Source: Streptomyces aidingensis (GTDB taxonomy: Bacteria > Actinomycetota > Actinomycetes > Streptomycetales > Streptomycetaceae). From it: 64,000 nt of DNA. The translations under genes were made by a program, and so were the position numbers. Below are positions 35,282-44,764 of this stretch, one piece after another (within the stretch, counting starts at the first letter, position 1; each line of letters opens with the position of its first letter). The stretch is taken from the NCBI RefSeq assembly GCF_900112355.1, contig NZ_FOLM01000004.1, positions 1-64,000 of the forward strand, given 5' to 3'. The notes beneath the pieces were generated by a model. The model was not told where the DNA came from and made no database searches. It worked only from the letters and a program-made list of their open reading frames with translations.

Positions 35282-36445
35282 TCACACCAGCGGTCGGTCA
35301 GGTCGGTCGGGCCGGTCGGGCCGGGTGCCGCGAAGGGACGCCGGGGCGTCGCGGAAGCGGGCCACCGGCGCGGTGAGGCTGAGCCAGCCGGAGGTCGAGC
35401 CGTCCCACACCGCGCCGTCGCCGAAGTAGCGCGGCGTCAGATACTCGAACTCCTGGCTTCCGCCGATCAGATGGTCCAGGCCCGACAGATAGGCGCGGAC
35501 CTCCCCGGTGCGTCCGTGCGGGCCGGACAGCAGCCTGTCCCGGGCCGCGATATAGGCCCGCTCATGGTGCTCCACCAGGGCGCACAGCCGGTCCACGGCG
35601 TCCTGCAGCGGCAGCCCTTCGGCCTCGCAGAGCACGCGGACCGTCGTCATGGTGTCCCGCTGGGCGTACTCCTTGCGCCAGGAGAGCAGGTCGTTGACGA
35701 GAATGAGCTGCCGCATGCCGTGGTGGTGGACCTCCTCGAACACCCCGTCGGCGGCCGGCTCGCTCATGTCGACCCCGGCCGCGTACTCGGTGAGCAGTTC
35801 CAGGAACTCGCATCCGAAGCTGTCCACCCGCACCCGCATGCAGGCCTCGAAGTCCAGTACGCGGGCGGCGAGTTTGCTGCGGATCTCCTCCGTGCACCCG
35901 CGCAGGAACGCCGCCAGGGAGGCGGCCAGCCGCTCGGTCTGGCGTATGGTCATCCCGGCCGTCAGACGCCGCCACAGATCCTGCGCGGCCCGGCCGTAGA
36001 CGCTCGCCGTGCCCGCGCCCCGCTCCCCACCGCCCCGCTCCCCGCCGCCCCGCTCGCCGCCGCGCAGGTCGGCGACGACGGCGGCAAAGGCGTCGGCGGC
36101 AGCCACATGGTCGGCGCCCAGCGCCGACTCGTCGGAGACGAAGCTGTCGATGACCGTGACGAACTGGTACCAGTCGGCGATGTTCTGCGCCCGGGCCGGC
36201 TCCGCGTACGGCACCGTCAGCGGTCCGTAGAGCCCGTTGCGCTGCCGCAGAAAGAGCAGCAGCGACTCCTCGGAGTCGAAGCAGGGCTCCAGCATGCGCC
36301 GCACCCAGCCGTTGGAGGCGAACTCGATCCGGGCCGCGTCCGGGTGGTAGCCCACGGGCAGCAGGCGCGGCAGCGGCGGCAGAAAGAACTCGTCCGGTCC
36401 GTCGCCGGGCAGGAGGCGACGGGCGAGGTCGTTGTCGGTGATCAC
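35282..36445 (-). CDS. Class I terpene synthase with altered Asp-rich motif
   Basis: This 387-aa bacterial terpene cyclase (~40 residues above typical because of inserts) shows a perfect NSE metal motif NDLLSWRKE (N251, S255, E259) and the C-terminal Arg-Tyr pair in LTPRYFGDG. The Asp-rich motif reads DSFVSDE (residues 100-106), with Ser in place of the second Asp of DDxxxDE. Residues ~129-145 are a GGERGGGERGGGERG repeat, and the tail repeats RPD. I chose GTG 36445 because GGAG is 7 nt upstream; ATG 36472 (27 bp earlier) lacks a ribosome site. It is first in the operon with two P450s and a GGPP-type synthase, so a diterpene (possibly sester- or sesqui-) product is likely. Confidence 0.9.
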   Translation of the reverse strand: MITDNDLARRLLPGDGPDEFFLPPLPRLLPVGYHPDAARIEFASNGWVRRMLEPCFDSEESLLLFLRQRNGLYGPLTVPYAEPARAQNIADWYQFVTVIDSFVSDESALGADHVAAADAFAAVVADLRGGERGGGERGGGERGAGTASVYGRAAQDLWRRLTAGMTIRQTERLAASLAAFLRGCTEEIRSKLAARVLDFEACMRVRVDSFGCEFLELLTEYAAGVDMSEPAADGVFEEVHHHGMRQLILVNDLLSWRKEYAQRDTMTTVRVLCEAEGLPLQDAVDRLCALVEHHERAYIAARDRLLSGPHGRTGEVRAYLSGLDHLIGGSQEFEYLTPRYFGDGAVWDGSTSGWLSLTAPVARFRDAPASLRGTRPDRPDRPDRPLV

Positions 36446-36568
36446 CTTTGGTCTCCGGATCGGCGGTCGCATGCGGAAGCAGTGCTGACCGCCGACAGTG
36501 GCACCGCCCGCTAGAGACTCGCTCGGCGCTCCGGAGGCAGGCCGGGCAGGCCGGGCAGGCCCGGTGGC

Positions 36569-38710
36569 TCAGTCGTCGAGGCGTTCCGGGCGTTCCCGCA
36601 GCTCGAACCAGGTCGTCTTGCCGTCGCCGCGCGGATCCACCCCCCAGGCGTCCGCCAGCACCTCCATCAGCAGCAGCCCGCGCCCGGAGGAGGCCAGCTC
36701 CCCCGGCTCCCGGCGGTGCGGCATCACATCGCTGGTGTCGGTCACCGCCACCCGCAGCAGCCGCTCCCCCGGCTGCCCGGTCAGCTCGGTCACCAGCACC
36801 GCGTCGCTGTCGGTGTGCACCAGGACATTGGTGAGCAGTTCGGAGAGCATCAGCACCGCGCCGTCGAGCTGCTCCTGGCTGCCCCAGTCGTGCAGCAGCT
36901 CCGCGAGCTGGTGCCGGGCCTCGGCGATCCGGGCCGGCTCCGCCTGCGCAACCGACAGCACGGCCCGCCGCGGCACCCGCCCGTGCTCCGGGCGGCGCAG
37001 CATCAGCAGCGCGATGTCGTCCTCCCGGCGGTCGGTGTGCGGGCCGACGCTGCGGTGCGAGGGCGGCCCGTACACCGCGTCGATCAGCGCGTCGGCCAGC
37101 TTCTCCAGATCGTCCCCCGGATGCGCCTCCAGCACCCGGCGCAGCCGCGCCCAGCCGGTCTCCAGATCGTGGCCGCCGGTCTCCAGCAGCCCGTCGGTGC
37201 ACATCACCAGCGTCTCGTCCGGCTGGAGCACCAGCCGGGTGGTGGGATACGCCCAGTCCGGGTCGATGCCCAGCGGCGGGCCGCCCTCGGTCGGGCGGAG
37301 CACCGAGGTGCCGTCGGCCAGCCGCACCCCCACGTCCGGATGGCCGGCCCGGGCCACCTCCAGGCTGCCGGTGCGGGTGTCCACCTCCACATAGAGGCAG
37401 GTGGCGAAGCGGGTGCCGCCGTCCTCGTCCTCCACCCCGGCCAGGAACCGGGACGCCCGGGCCAGCACCGCGTCCGGCCGGTGCCCCTCGGCGGCGTAGG
37501 CGCGCAGCGCGATGCGGAGCTGCGCCATCACCGCGGCGGCCCGCACACCGTGCCCCTGCACATCGCCGATCACCAGCGCCGCCCGCTGGGAGGGCAGCGG
37601 GATCACGTCGTACCAGTCGCCGCCGATCTGCAGGCCGCCGCCGGTCGGCACATAGCGGCCGGCCAGCAGCAGCCCCGGCACCTGCGGGGTGGTGGTCGGG
37701 GCCATGGTCTGCTGGAGGTCGGTGGCCAGCGCCCGCTCGGACTCGAAGACATGGGTGCGGGCCAGTGACTGGGCCAGCATCCGGGCGACCGTGGTGAGCA
37801 CCGAGCGCTCGTCCGGGGTGAAGGCGACCGGCTCGGGGAAGGCGACCATCCAGGCGCCGATGGTCCGCCCGCCGGCGGTCAGCGGCAGATACGCCCAGGC
37901 GGAGCGGCCGAAGGCGCGGACGAACGGCCAGGCCGCCGGGTAGCGGCGCCGGTACTCGGCCGGGGAGGGCAGATAGACGGCCCGGCCGCTGCGGATGGCC
38001 TCGGCGGCCGGATAGTCGCTGTCCAGGCCGAGATCGAGATCGAGATCGAGGCCCGGGTCCGGCGCCGGGCCGCGGTGGCCGGGCACCTCGCGCCGCTCGG
38101 TGCAGCCCTCCAGCGGGTAGCCGTGCCGGCCGATCAGGGACAGCTCGTCGCCCTTGATGCCGAAGACGCACATGCCGTCGGGGGTGAACCCCGGCAGGGC
38201 CAGGCTGCTGACCACGCGCAGCACCTCGCCGGTGGTGCGGGCCTCGGCCAGCGCCCGGCCGGCGTCCAGCAGGAACGCCTCCCGGGAGAGCCGCCAGTCG
38301 CCCGCCGGGCGGGAGAGCTCGGGGTGGCCGGAGGCGGCCTCGGCCGCCTCCTCCTCCGGCATGCCCTCGACCACCTGCATCAGCACGCCGGCCATGACGA
38401 TGTTGACGCCCTCGCCGACCACCCGGATGCGGGTGCGCAGCCGGCGCAGCACCCGGCCGTCGGCGTCCAGGATGCGCATCCGGCCCTCGACCACCCGGCG
38501 CTCGGCCAGGGCCAGCGTGCCCAGCCGCTGGAGCTCGATGAAGTCCTCGACATGGACCCGGGCGCGGATCTCCGACTCGCCGACGGTGACGAAGCGGGGC
38601 GGCAGGCCCATGAGCCGGGCGGCGATCGCGTCCATGGTCGCCGTACCCGTGGCCTGGTCCCACCGCCACAGCCCGGTCTCGGAGGCCGCCAGCACATCTT
38701 CGGTGCGCAT
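36569..38710 (-). CDS. PAS/GAF sensor with SpoIIE-type PP2C phosphatase and anti-sigma-type HATPase domain
   Basis: This 713-aa regulator has, in order: a PAS-like domain (residues ~5-110, GLWRWDQATGTATMDAIAARL), a GAF domain (~150-310), a PP2C/SpoIIE phosphatase (~345-570; GGDWYDVIPLP, VIGDVQGHGVRAAAVMA, RAGHPDVGV, CTDGLLETGG, REDDIALLML) and a C-terminal HATPase_c/RsbW-like domain (~590-705; LSELLTNVLVHTDSDA, GRGLLLMEVLADAW). It both dephosphorylates anti-anti-sigma partners and may bind or phosphorylate them. The ATG at 38710 follows an AT-rich TTGAACAA with no Shine-Dalgarno, so it may be leaderless. The (CGAGAT)n repeat at 38029 encodes LDLDLD in the GAF part. Confidence 0.93.
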   Translation of the reverse strand: MRTEDVLAASETGLWRWDQATGTATMDAIAARLMGLPPRFVTVGESEIRARVHVEDFIELQRLGTLALAERRVVEGRMRILDADGRVLRRLRTRIRVVGEGVNIVMAGVLMQVVEGMPEEEAAEAASGHPELSRPAGDWRLSREAFLLDAGRALAEARTTGEVLRVVSSLALPGFTPDGMCVFGIKGDELSLIGRHGYPLEGCTERREVPGHRGPAPDPGLDLDLDLGLDSDYPAAEAIRSGRAVYLPSPAEYRRRYPAAWPFVRAFGRSAWAYLPLTAGGRTIGAWMVAFPEPVAFTPDERSVLTTVARMLAQSLARTHVFESERALATDLQQTMAPTTTPQVPGLLLAGRYVPTGGGLQIGGDWYDVIPLPSQRAALVIGDVQGHGVRAAAVMAQLRIALRAYAAEGHRPDAVLARASRFLAGVEDEDGGTRFATCLYVEVDTRTGSLEVARAGHPDVGVRLADGTSVLRPTEGGPPLGIDPDWAYPTTRLVLQPDETLVMCTDGLLETGGHDLETGWARLRRVLEAHPGDDLEKLADALIDAVYGPPSHRSVGPHTDRREDDIALLMLRRPEHGRVPRRAVLSVAQAEPARIAEARHQLAELLHDWGSQEQLDGAVLMLSELLTNVLVHTDSDAVLVTELTGQPGERLLRVAVTDTSDVMPHRREPGELASSGRGLLLMEVLADAWGVDPRGDGKTTWFELRERPERLDD
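38029..38050 (-). repeat. In-frame CGAGAT microsatellite
   Basis: Three and two-thirds copies of CGAGAT (38029-38050) encode an acidic Leu-Asp run inside the GAF region of the PP2C protein. Unit length 6 keeps the reading frame. Confidence 0.8.
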
Positions 38711-38944
38711 TTGTTCAACTTTATGCACATATCCGGTACCCCGGCGAGTGAGCGGCGTCCTGCCGGGCGGGTGCGGGAGGTGGTGCAGGGGGACCGTCGT
38801 GCGGGTCCGGGCGTGCGGGGTCCCCCCGCGCCCGGACGGTAGGCTGGTGCGCCGTACTCTTCCGGCCGCGCACGGAACGCGTCCGTCCGGAAACGGAGGG
38901 TACGGCCGCCACCTCGACGACCCTTGGATTGAGTGGATTGCGTG

Positions 38945-40720
38945 ATGCATCGGTACCGGTCCCACACCTGCGGTGAGCTGCGTCCGGCGGACATCGGCAA
39001 GGATGTCCGCGTGTCCGGCTGGCTGCACAATCGCCGGAACCTGGGCGGCATCCTCTTCATCGACCTGCGCGACCACTACGGCATCGTGCAGCTCGTGGTC
39101 CGCCCCGGCACCGAGGCCGGCGACCGGATCGACGCGCAGCTCTCCTCCCTGGCCAAGGAGACCGTGATCCGGGTCGACGGCCGGGTCGTGGCGCGCGGCG
39201 CGGAGAACGTCAACCCGGAGCTGGCGACCGGCGAGATCGAGGTCGAGGTGTCCGGGGTGGAGGTGCTGGGCTCCGCCGGGCAGATCCCCTTCCAGGTCAA
39301 CACCGAGGACGGGGTCAACGAGGAGATGCGGCTGGAGTACCGCTTCCTGGACCTGCGCCGGGAGCGGATGCACCGCAACATCATGCTGCGCTCGGCCGTC
39401 ATCTCCGCCATCCGGCAGAAGATGACGGCGCAGGGCTTCAACGAGCTGGCCACCCCGATCCTGTCCGCGACCTCCCCCGAGGGCGCGCGCGACTTCCTGG
39501 TGCCGTCCCGGCTGCACCCCGGCAAGTTCTACGCCCTGCCGCAGGCGCCGCAGCAGTTCAAGCAGCTTCTGATGATCGCGGGCTTCGACCGCTACTTCCA
39601 GATCGCGCCCTGCTTCCGCGACGAGGACGCCCGCGCCGACCGCTCGCCCGGCGAGTTCTACCAGCTCGACGTGGAGATGAGCTTTGTCGAGCAGGAGGAC
39701 GTGTTCCGGGTCATCGAGCGGGTGATGACCGAGCTGTTCGAGGAGTTCGGCGGCGGACGGCATGTCACCTCCCCGTTCCCGCGCATCCCGTTCCGGGAGG
39801 CGATGACCAGGTACGGCACCGACAAGCCCGACCTGCGCGCCACCCTGGAGCTGGTGGACGTCTCACACGTCTTCGCCGGCTCCGGCTTCAAGGCCTTCGC
39901 GGGCAAGCACGTCCGGGCCCTGGCCGTGCCGGACACCCAGGACCAGCCGCGCAAGTTCTTCGACCAGCTCGGCGACTTCGCGGTGTCCCAGGGCGCCAAG
40001 GGCCTGGCCTGGCTGCGGGTCGGCGAGGGCGGCGCGCTGACCGGCCCGATCGCCAAGTTCCTCACCGAGGACGACACCAAGGCGCTGCTCGCGGCCCTGG
40101 AGGCGGGCCCCGGCCACGCCCTCTTCTTCGGGGCCGGTGAGTTCGACGAGGTCTCGAAGATCATGGGCGCCGTGCGGGTGGAGGCCGCCCGCCGGGCCGG
40201 GCACTTCGAGGAGGACGTCTTCCGGTTCTGCTGGATCGTGGACTTCCCGATGTTCGAGCGGAACGAGGACACCGGGCAGATCGAGTTCTCGCACAACCCG
40301 TTCTCCATGCCGCAGGGCGGCCTGGAGGCGCTGCGCACCCAGGACCCGCTGTCCGTGCTGGCTTGGCAGTACGACATCGTGTGCAACGGTGTGGAGCTGT
40401 CCTCCGGCGCCATCCGGAACCACGAGCCGGAGATCATGTACGAGGCGTTCGGCATCGCCGGCTACACCCGGGAGCAGGTGGAGCGCGAGTTCGGCGGCAT
40501 GCTGCGGGCCTTCTCCTTCGGCGCCCCGCCGCACGGCGGCATCGCCCCGGGCGTGGACCGCATCGTGATGCTGCTGGCGGACGAGCCCAACATCCGCGAG
40601 ACCATCGCCTTCCCGCTCAACGGCCAGGCCCAGGACCTGCTGATGGGCGCCCCCGGCGAGGTCGACGAGGCCCGTCTGAAGGAGCTCCACCTCGCCCTCC
40701 GCAAGCCCCCGCCCTCCTGA
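38945..40720 (+). CDS. aspS: Aspartyl-tRNA synthetase (bacterial type)
   Basis: This 591-aa class II synthetase begins [12 protein letters not shown] with an OB-fold anticodon domain (residues ~1-105). Motif 2 is [19 protein letters not shown] (about 215-235), followed by the bacterial GAD insertion (~290-410) and motif 3 [19 protein letters not shown] (about 525-545). It charges tRNA-Asp; in Streptomyces it may also charge tRNA-Asn for GatCAB amidation (general knowledge, not visible here). ATG 38945 matches the family N-terminus; the frame is open to a TTG at 38933. It is followed by a strong terminator. Confidence 0.97.
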   Translation: MHRYRSHTCGELRPADIGKDVRVSGWLHNRRNLGGILFIDLRDHYGIVQLVVRPGTEAGDRIDAQLSSLAKETVIRVDGRVVARGAENVNPELATGEIEVEVSGVEVLGSAGQIPFQVNTEDGVNEEMRLEYRFLDLRRERMHRNIMLRSAVISAIRQKMTAQGFNELATPILSATSPEGARDFLVPSRLHPGKFYALPQAPQQFKQLLMIAGFDRYFQIAPCFRDEDARADRSPGEFYQLDVEMSFVEQEDVFRVIERVMTELFEEFGGGRHVTSPFPRIPFREAMTRYGTDKPDLRATLELVDVSHVFAGSGFKAFAGKHVRALAVPDTQDQPRKFFDQLGDFAVSQGAKGLAWLRVGEGGALTGPIAKFLTEDDTKALLAALEAGPGHALFFGAGEFDEVSKIMGAVRVEAARRAGHFEEDVFRFCWIVDFPMFERNEDTGQIEFSHNPFSMPQGGLEALRTQDPLSVLAWQYDIVCNGVELSSGAIRNHEPEIMYEAFGIAGYTREQVEREFGGMLRAFSFGAPPHGGIAPGVDRIVMLLADEPNIRETIAFPLNGQAQDLLMGAPGEVDEARLKELHLALRKPPPS

Positions 40721-40731
40721 CCGGCCCACCT

Positions 40732-40769
40732 CGCCCCGCCCCGTCGGCGTGTACCGGCGGGGCGGGGCG
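40732..40769 (+). terminator. aspS terminator
   Basis: CGCCCCGCCCCGTCGG (40732-40747) pairs with CCGGCGGGGCGGGGCG (40754-40769), a 16-bp stem with one G-U wobble and a 6-nt loop, 11 bp after the aspS stop and followed by TGTTCC. Confidence 0.85.
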
Positions 40770-40828
40770 TGTTCCGGGCCAGGATGGGAAACCCGATAGC
40801 CGTGCCCGGCTGACGAAGGAGGCCACTG

Positions 40829-41143
40829 GTGCCCGCGACACCGCTGACCGAAAGTGAACTTCAGGACGCCCTGGCCGGCCTGCCGGGGTGGACGGTGCGG
40901 GAGGGGGAGCTGACCGCCGTGTTCAAGGCGGACCGGGCCCGCGTTCCCGCCCTGTACGCGGCGGTGGCCGCGGCCGAGGACGAGGCGGACCACCACGCCA
41001 GGGTCACCGTCCTGTACGGGACGGTCGGCTTCGCCATGAACACCCATGACGCGGGCGGCGCCATCACCGCCCGGGACATCGCCCTCGCCACCCGCATCAC
41101 CGCCCTCGCCGACGAACACGGCGCCCGCCTGGCCCCCGCCTGA
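40829..41143 (+). CDS. Pterin-4a-carbinolamine dehydratase
   Basis: This 104-aa protein has the PCD fold: LAGLPGWTVREGELTAVFKA at the start, DHHARVTVLYGTVGFAMNTHD with the catalytic His pair, and AGGAITARDIALATRI at the end. The family dehydrates 4a-hydroxytetrahydropterins produced by aromatic amino acid hydroxylases. No such hydroxylase is nearby. GTG start at 40829, with AGGAGG at about 40817. It stands alone after the aspS terminator. Confidence 0.9.
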   Translation: MPATPLTESELQDALAGLPGWTVREGELTAVFKADRARVPALYAAVAAAEDEADHHARVTVLYGTVGFAMNTHDAGGAITARDIALATRITALADEHGARLAPA

Positions 41144-41258
41144 GGGGCTCAGCGGGGCCATTGCGCGGTCCCGGACCGATCGGGGTGCGCGATGGTGCGG
41201 CAGGAGCCGTTCACCGGGCAGCGGTTGGCGCTGATCCGGACGTCCGGCCGCCGGCTGG

Positions 41259-43595
41259 TCAGGCCGCCGCGCGGAAGCGGCGCAGGCGGAGGGAGTTGGT
41301 GACGACGGAGACGGAGGAGAAGGCCATCGCCGCGCCGGCCAGCATGGGGTTGAGCAGGCCGAGGGCGGCCAGCGGGATGGCGGCGGTGTTGTAGGCGAAG
41401 GCCCAGAACAGGTTCTGCTTGATGGTCCGCAGGGTGGACCGGGACAGCCGGATGGCGTCGGCGGCGGCCCGCAGGTCGCCGCGGACCAGGGTCAGGTCGC
41501 CGGCCTCGATGGCGGCGTCGGTGCCGGTGCCCATGGCCAGGCCCAGGTTTGCGGTGGCCAGCGCGGCGGCGTCGTTGATCCCGTCGCCGGCCATGGCGAC
41601 CGCGCGGCCCTCGGCCTGGAGGCGGGAGACGACCGCCGCCTTGTCCTCGGGGAGGACCTCGGCGATGACATGCTCCGGGGAGATTCCGGCCTCGGCGGCC
41701 ACGGCGCGGGCCACGGTCTCGTTGTCGCCGGTGAGAAGGATCGGGGTCAGGCCCAGAGCGCGGAAGCGGGCGACGGCCTCGGCGCTGGTCGGCTTGACGG
41801 CGTCGGCCACCTCCAGGATGGCGCGGGCCTCGCCGTCCCAGGCCACGGCGATGGCGGTGCGGCCCCGGGCCTCGGCCGCCGCCCTGGCCTCGGCGAGGCC
41901 GGGCGGCAGGGCGATCGACCAGTCGGCCAGCAGGGCGGGGCGGCCGGCCAGCACGGCGTGGCCGTCCACCATGCCGGTGACGCCCTTGCCGGGGACGCCG
42001 GTGAAGTCCTCCGGGGCGGGCAGCGGCCCGGCGGTCCGGTCGGCCGCGGCGGCGGCGATGGCGCGGGCGATGGGGTGCTCGGAGGCGTTCTCCAGGGCGC
42101 CGGCCAGCCGCAGGGCCTCTTCCTCGGGTTCCTCGGGGACGTCCCCGGCGGTGTGGACGGCGAGCAGGGTCATCCGGCCGGTGGTCACGGTGCCGGTCTT
42201 GTCCAGCACGATGGTGTCGATCCGGCGGGTGGACTCCAGGACTTCCGGGCCCTTGATCAGGATGCCGAGCTGGGCGCCGCGCCCGGTGCCGACCATCAGG
42301 GCGGTCGGGGTGGCCAGGCCCAGCGCGCACGGGCAGGCGATGATCAGCACGGCCACGGCGGCGGTGAAGGCGGAGGCCGCGGTGGCGCCGGTGGCCAGCC
42401 AGACGCCCAGCGTGGCCAGGGCGATCAGGACGACGACGGGGACGAAGACGGCGGAGATCCGGTCGGCGAGCCGCTGCACGGCGGCCTTGCCGTTCTGGGC
42501 GTCCTCGACCAGCCTGGCCATCCGGGCGAGCTGGGTGTCGGCGCCGATCCGGGTGGCGGCGACCACCAGCCGGCCGGAGGTGTTGACGGTGGCGCCGGTG
42601 ACCGCGTCCCCGGCGGTGACGTCCACCGGCACGGATTCGCCGGTGAGCATGGAGGCGTCCACCGCCGAGCTGCCCTCGATCACCGTGCCGTCGGTGGCGA
42701 TCTTCTCGCCGGGCCGGACGACGAAGTGGTCCCCCACGGCGAGCTGCCCGGCCGGGACGCGGACCTCGCGGCCGTCCCGCAGCACGGTGACGTCCTTGGC
42801 GCCGAGCTCCAGCAGGGCCCGCAGCGCCGCGCCCGCCTTCCGCTTGGCGCGGTGCTCCAGATAGCGGCCGGTGAGCAGGAAGGCGATCACCCCGGCGGCG
42901 ACCTCCAGATAGATGGCGGAGCTGCCCTCGCCGCGGGTGATGGTCAGCTCGAACTCGTGGGTCATGCCGGGCATGCCCGCGTGGCCGAAGAAGAGTGCCC
43001 ACAGGGACCACAGCAGCGCTGCGCCGGTGCCCATGGAGATCAGCGTGTCCATGGTGGCGGCGCCGTGCCGGGCATTGGTGAAGGCCGCCCGGTGGAACGA
43101 CCAGCCGCCCCAGAGGACGGCGGGGGCGGCCAGGGTCAGCGAGAGCCACTGCCAGTTGTCGAACTGCCAGGCGGGGACCATGGCCAGGACGATCACCGGT
43201 ACGGCCAGCGCCCAGGTGACCAGCAGGCGGTGGCGGAGCAGGCGCAGCGCCTCGGTCTCCGGGCCGGCCCCGGCGGCGGAGGCGGTGCCCGTCGCCTCCG
43301 GGGCGGCCGTGGCCGTGGCCGTGGCCGTGGGCGGGGGCGGGGGCGCGGGCGGGGGAGGCGGCTCGGCGGTGTAGCCGGTGGCCTCCACGGTGGCGATCAG
43401 ATCCTCGACGGTGGTTCCCGGGCCGAAGGAGACCCGGGCCTTTTCGGTGGCGAAGTTGACGGTGGCGGTGACGCCGTCCATCCGGTTGAGCTTCTTCTCC
43501 ACCCGGGCCGCGCAGGACGCACAGGTCATGCCGCCGATCGCCAGTTCTGTCCGGTGTGCCGCGGCGGCTTCCGACGGGGGCGTGGTGGTGGTCAT
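41259..43595 (-). CDS. copA: Copper-transporting P1B-type ATPase
   Basis: This 778-aa ATPase has an N-terminal HMA metal-binding domain ([15 protein letters not shown], residues ~20-85) and a Pro-rich spacer with poly-Pro and a TA repeat. Eight TMs follow, with the CPC copper site ([15 protein letters not shown]), actuator TGES, phosphorylation [11 protein letters not shown] motif SEHPIARAI and hinge [10 protein letters not shown]. It exports Cu(I) from the cytosol. Two CsoR-type boxes precede it, so it is likely induced by copper. No csoR, copZ or cusF gene is adjacent. Confidence 0.96.
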   Translation of the reverse strand: MTTTTPPSEAAAAHRTELAIGGMTCASCAARVEKKLNRMDGVTATVNFATEKARVSFGPGTTVEDLIATVEATGYTAEPPPPPAPPPPPTATATATAAPEATGTASAAGAGPETEALRLLRHRLLVTWALAVPVIVLAMVPAWQFDNWQWLSLTLAAPAVLWGGWSFHRAAFTNARHGAATMDTLISMGTGAALLWSLWALFFGHAGMPGMTHEFELTITRGEGSSAIYLEVAAGVIAFLLTGRYLEHRAKRKAGAALRALLELGAKDVTVLRDGREVRVPAGQLAVGDHFVVRPGEKIATDGTVIEGSSAVDASMLTGESVPVDVTAGDAVTGATVNTSGRLVVAATRIGADTQLARMARLVEDAQNGKAAVQRLADRISAVFVPVVVLIALATLGVWLATGATAASAFTAAVAVLIIACPCALGLATPTALMVGTGRGAQLGILIKGPEVLESTRRIDTIVLDKTGTVTTGRMTLLAVHTAGDVPEEPEEEALRLAGALENASEHPIARAIAAAAADRTAGPLPAPEDFTGVPGKGVTGMVDGHAVLAGRPALLADWSIALPPGLAEARAAAEARGRTAIAVAWDGEARAILEVADAVKPTSAEAVARFRALGLTPILLTGDNETVARAVAAEAGISPEHVIAEVLPEDKAAVVSRLQAEGRAVAMAGDGINDAAALATANLGLAMGTGTDAAIEAGDLTLVRGDLRAAADAIRLSRSTLRTIKQNLFWAFAYNTAAIPLAALGLLNPMLAGAAMAFSSVSVVTNSLRLRRFRAAA
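43306..43329 (-). repeat. In-frame hexanucleotide repeat in copA linker
   Basis: Four copies of GCCGTG (43306-43329), read on the minus strand, encode a Thr-Ala run in the flexible linker between the HMA domain and the first TM of CopA. Confidence 0.8.
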
Positions 43596-43643
43596 CGCCG
43601 GTGCCTCGTTCCTGTCCGGTGGGCTGGGCGCCCTGAGGGCTGG

Positions 43644-43660
43644 ATACCCCTCGGGGGTAT
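43644..43660. promoter_or_regulatory. CsoR-type copper operator, box 1
   Basis: ATACCCC-TCG-GGGGTAT (43644-43660) is a perfect dyad of the kind bound by the Cu(I) sensor CsoR, 48 bp upstream of copA. CsoR releases this site on binding Cu(I). The match to the known consensus is from memory. Confidence 0.8.
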
Positions 43661-43675
43661 GAATTCTGTTCTTGT

Positions 43676-43692
43676 ATACCCCTCCGGGCTAT
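43676..43692. promoter_or_regulatory. CsoR-type copper operator, box 2
   Basis: ATACCCC-TCC-GGGCTAT (43676-43692) repeats the same dyad with one mismatch, 32 bp (three helical turns) from box 1. Two sites on one helix face suggest cooperative binding. The rest of the 305-bp gap 43596-43900 shows no gene. Confidence 0.7.
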
Positions 43693-43900
43693 CCATGCGC
43701 AAGGGCCGCCCGGGACAGCGGATGCGCGGGGGAACGCGCGCCCCCTGGCGGTGCGGGGCGTTTTGCAGCATGCTGCCCCTGTCCGTCCCCAAGTGTCCCT
43801 GCCGGTGTGTCCGTCCCGGGGTGCTGTCCCCCAGCCCCGTCTGCCCGGCGCGGGTCCGCACCGGTGTCCATGCCGTCCGTACTCGACCAGGGGAGCCGCC

Positions 43901-44740
43901 ATGCCGCGCGCCGCGTCCACCGCCCGCAACCGCGCCCGACTGATGCACAAGATCCGTTACGCGCTGCGCCATCCGCACCGGGTGGCCCCGTATCTGCGCC
44001 GGGCCGGACGGGATCTGTGGCTGCGCGCCAGGCACCGCGACCATGTCGCGTACTACCGCGCGGTCATGGCCTCCGACACCGCGCGCAGCCCCGAGGGCGC
44101 CGTCGGCAGCCGCAGCCACGACCGCTGGCTGGCGCTCGGCGAGATGCAGTTCCGCTATCTGAGGGAGCGGCACGGGCTGCGGCCGGAGCACCGGATGCTG
44201 GACATCGGCTGCGGCAATCTGCGTGCCGGCTGGCGCTTCATCGAATACCTGGAGCCGGGGCACTACTACGGCATCGACATCTCCCCGGACATCCTGATCC
44301 ACGCCAAGGGCACGGTGGCGACGTACGGGCTCCAGCACAAGCTGCCGTATCTCACCCTGACCAAGGACCTCAGGCTGGAGTTCCTGCCGGACGCCCATTT
44401 CGATGTGGTGCACGCGCACAGCGTGTTCTCGCACTCACCGATCGAGGTGATCGAGGAGTGCCTGGCCCATGTGGGGCGGGTGCTGCGGCCCGGCGGCTTC
44501 TTCGACTTCACCTTCGACCGCACCGAGGGCGCGGAGCACCAGGTGCTGCGCGAGGACTTCTACTACCGGACGGAGACGCTGACCGCCCTGGCCGCCCGGC
44601 ACGGGCTGCACGCCCGGTTCATGGCGGACTGGGAGGAGCTGCCGCACGGCCAGTCCAAGATCCGGGTCACCCTGCCGCCGGACGCGGCCCCGGGGACGCC
44701 GGACCCGGCCGGGGACCGGGCGGCCGCCGCCCGCGGGTGA
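43901..44740 (+). CDS. SAM-dependent class I methyltransferase
   Basis: This 279-aa protein has a helical, Arg/His-rich N-terminal part (residues ~1-95) and a Rossmann methyltransferase domain: MLDIGCGNLRAGW (motif I), YYGIDISPDILI (motif II Asp), HFDVVHAHSVFSH (motif IV) and RVLRPGGFFDFTFDR (motif VI). Substrate cannot be predicted. The ATG at 43901 has GGGGAG ~7 nt upstream; the frame is open to 43751 without homology. It is divergent from copA and converges on the EACC1 gene. Confidence 0.85.
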   Translation: MPRAASTARNRARLMHKIRYALRHPHRVAPYLRRAGRDLWLRARHRDHVAYYRAVMASDTARSPEGAVGSRSHDRWLALGEMQFRYLRERHGLRPEHRMLDIGCGNLRAGWRFIEYLEPGHYYGIDISPDILIHAKGTVATYGLQHKLPYLTLTKDLRLEFLPDAHFDVVHAHSVFSHSPIEVIEECLAHVGRVLRPGGFFDFTFDRTEGAEHQVLREDFYYRTETLTALAARHGLHARFMADWEELPHGQSKIRVTLPPDAAPGTPDPAGDRAAAARG

Positions 44741-44764
44741 GCGGGCATGGCGGCGGCCGGCGCT

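Noticed and set aside
38711..38944. T-box or other riboswitch before aspS
   Set aside because: No T-box sequence or specifier-loop structure seen; actinobacterial T-boxes are mainly on ileS.
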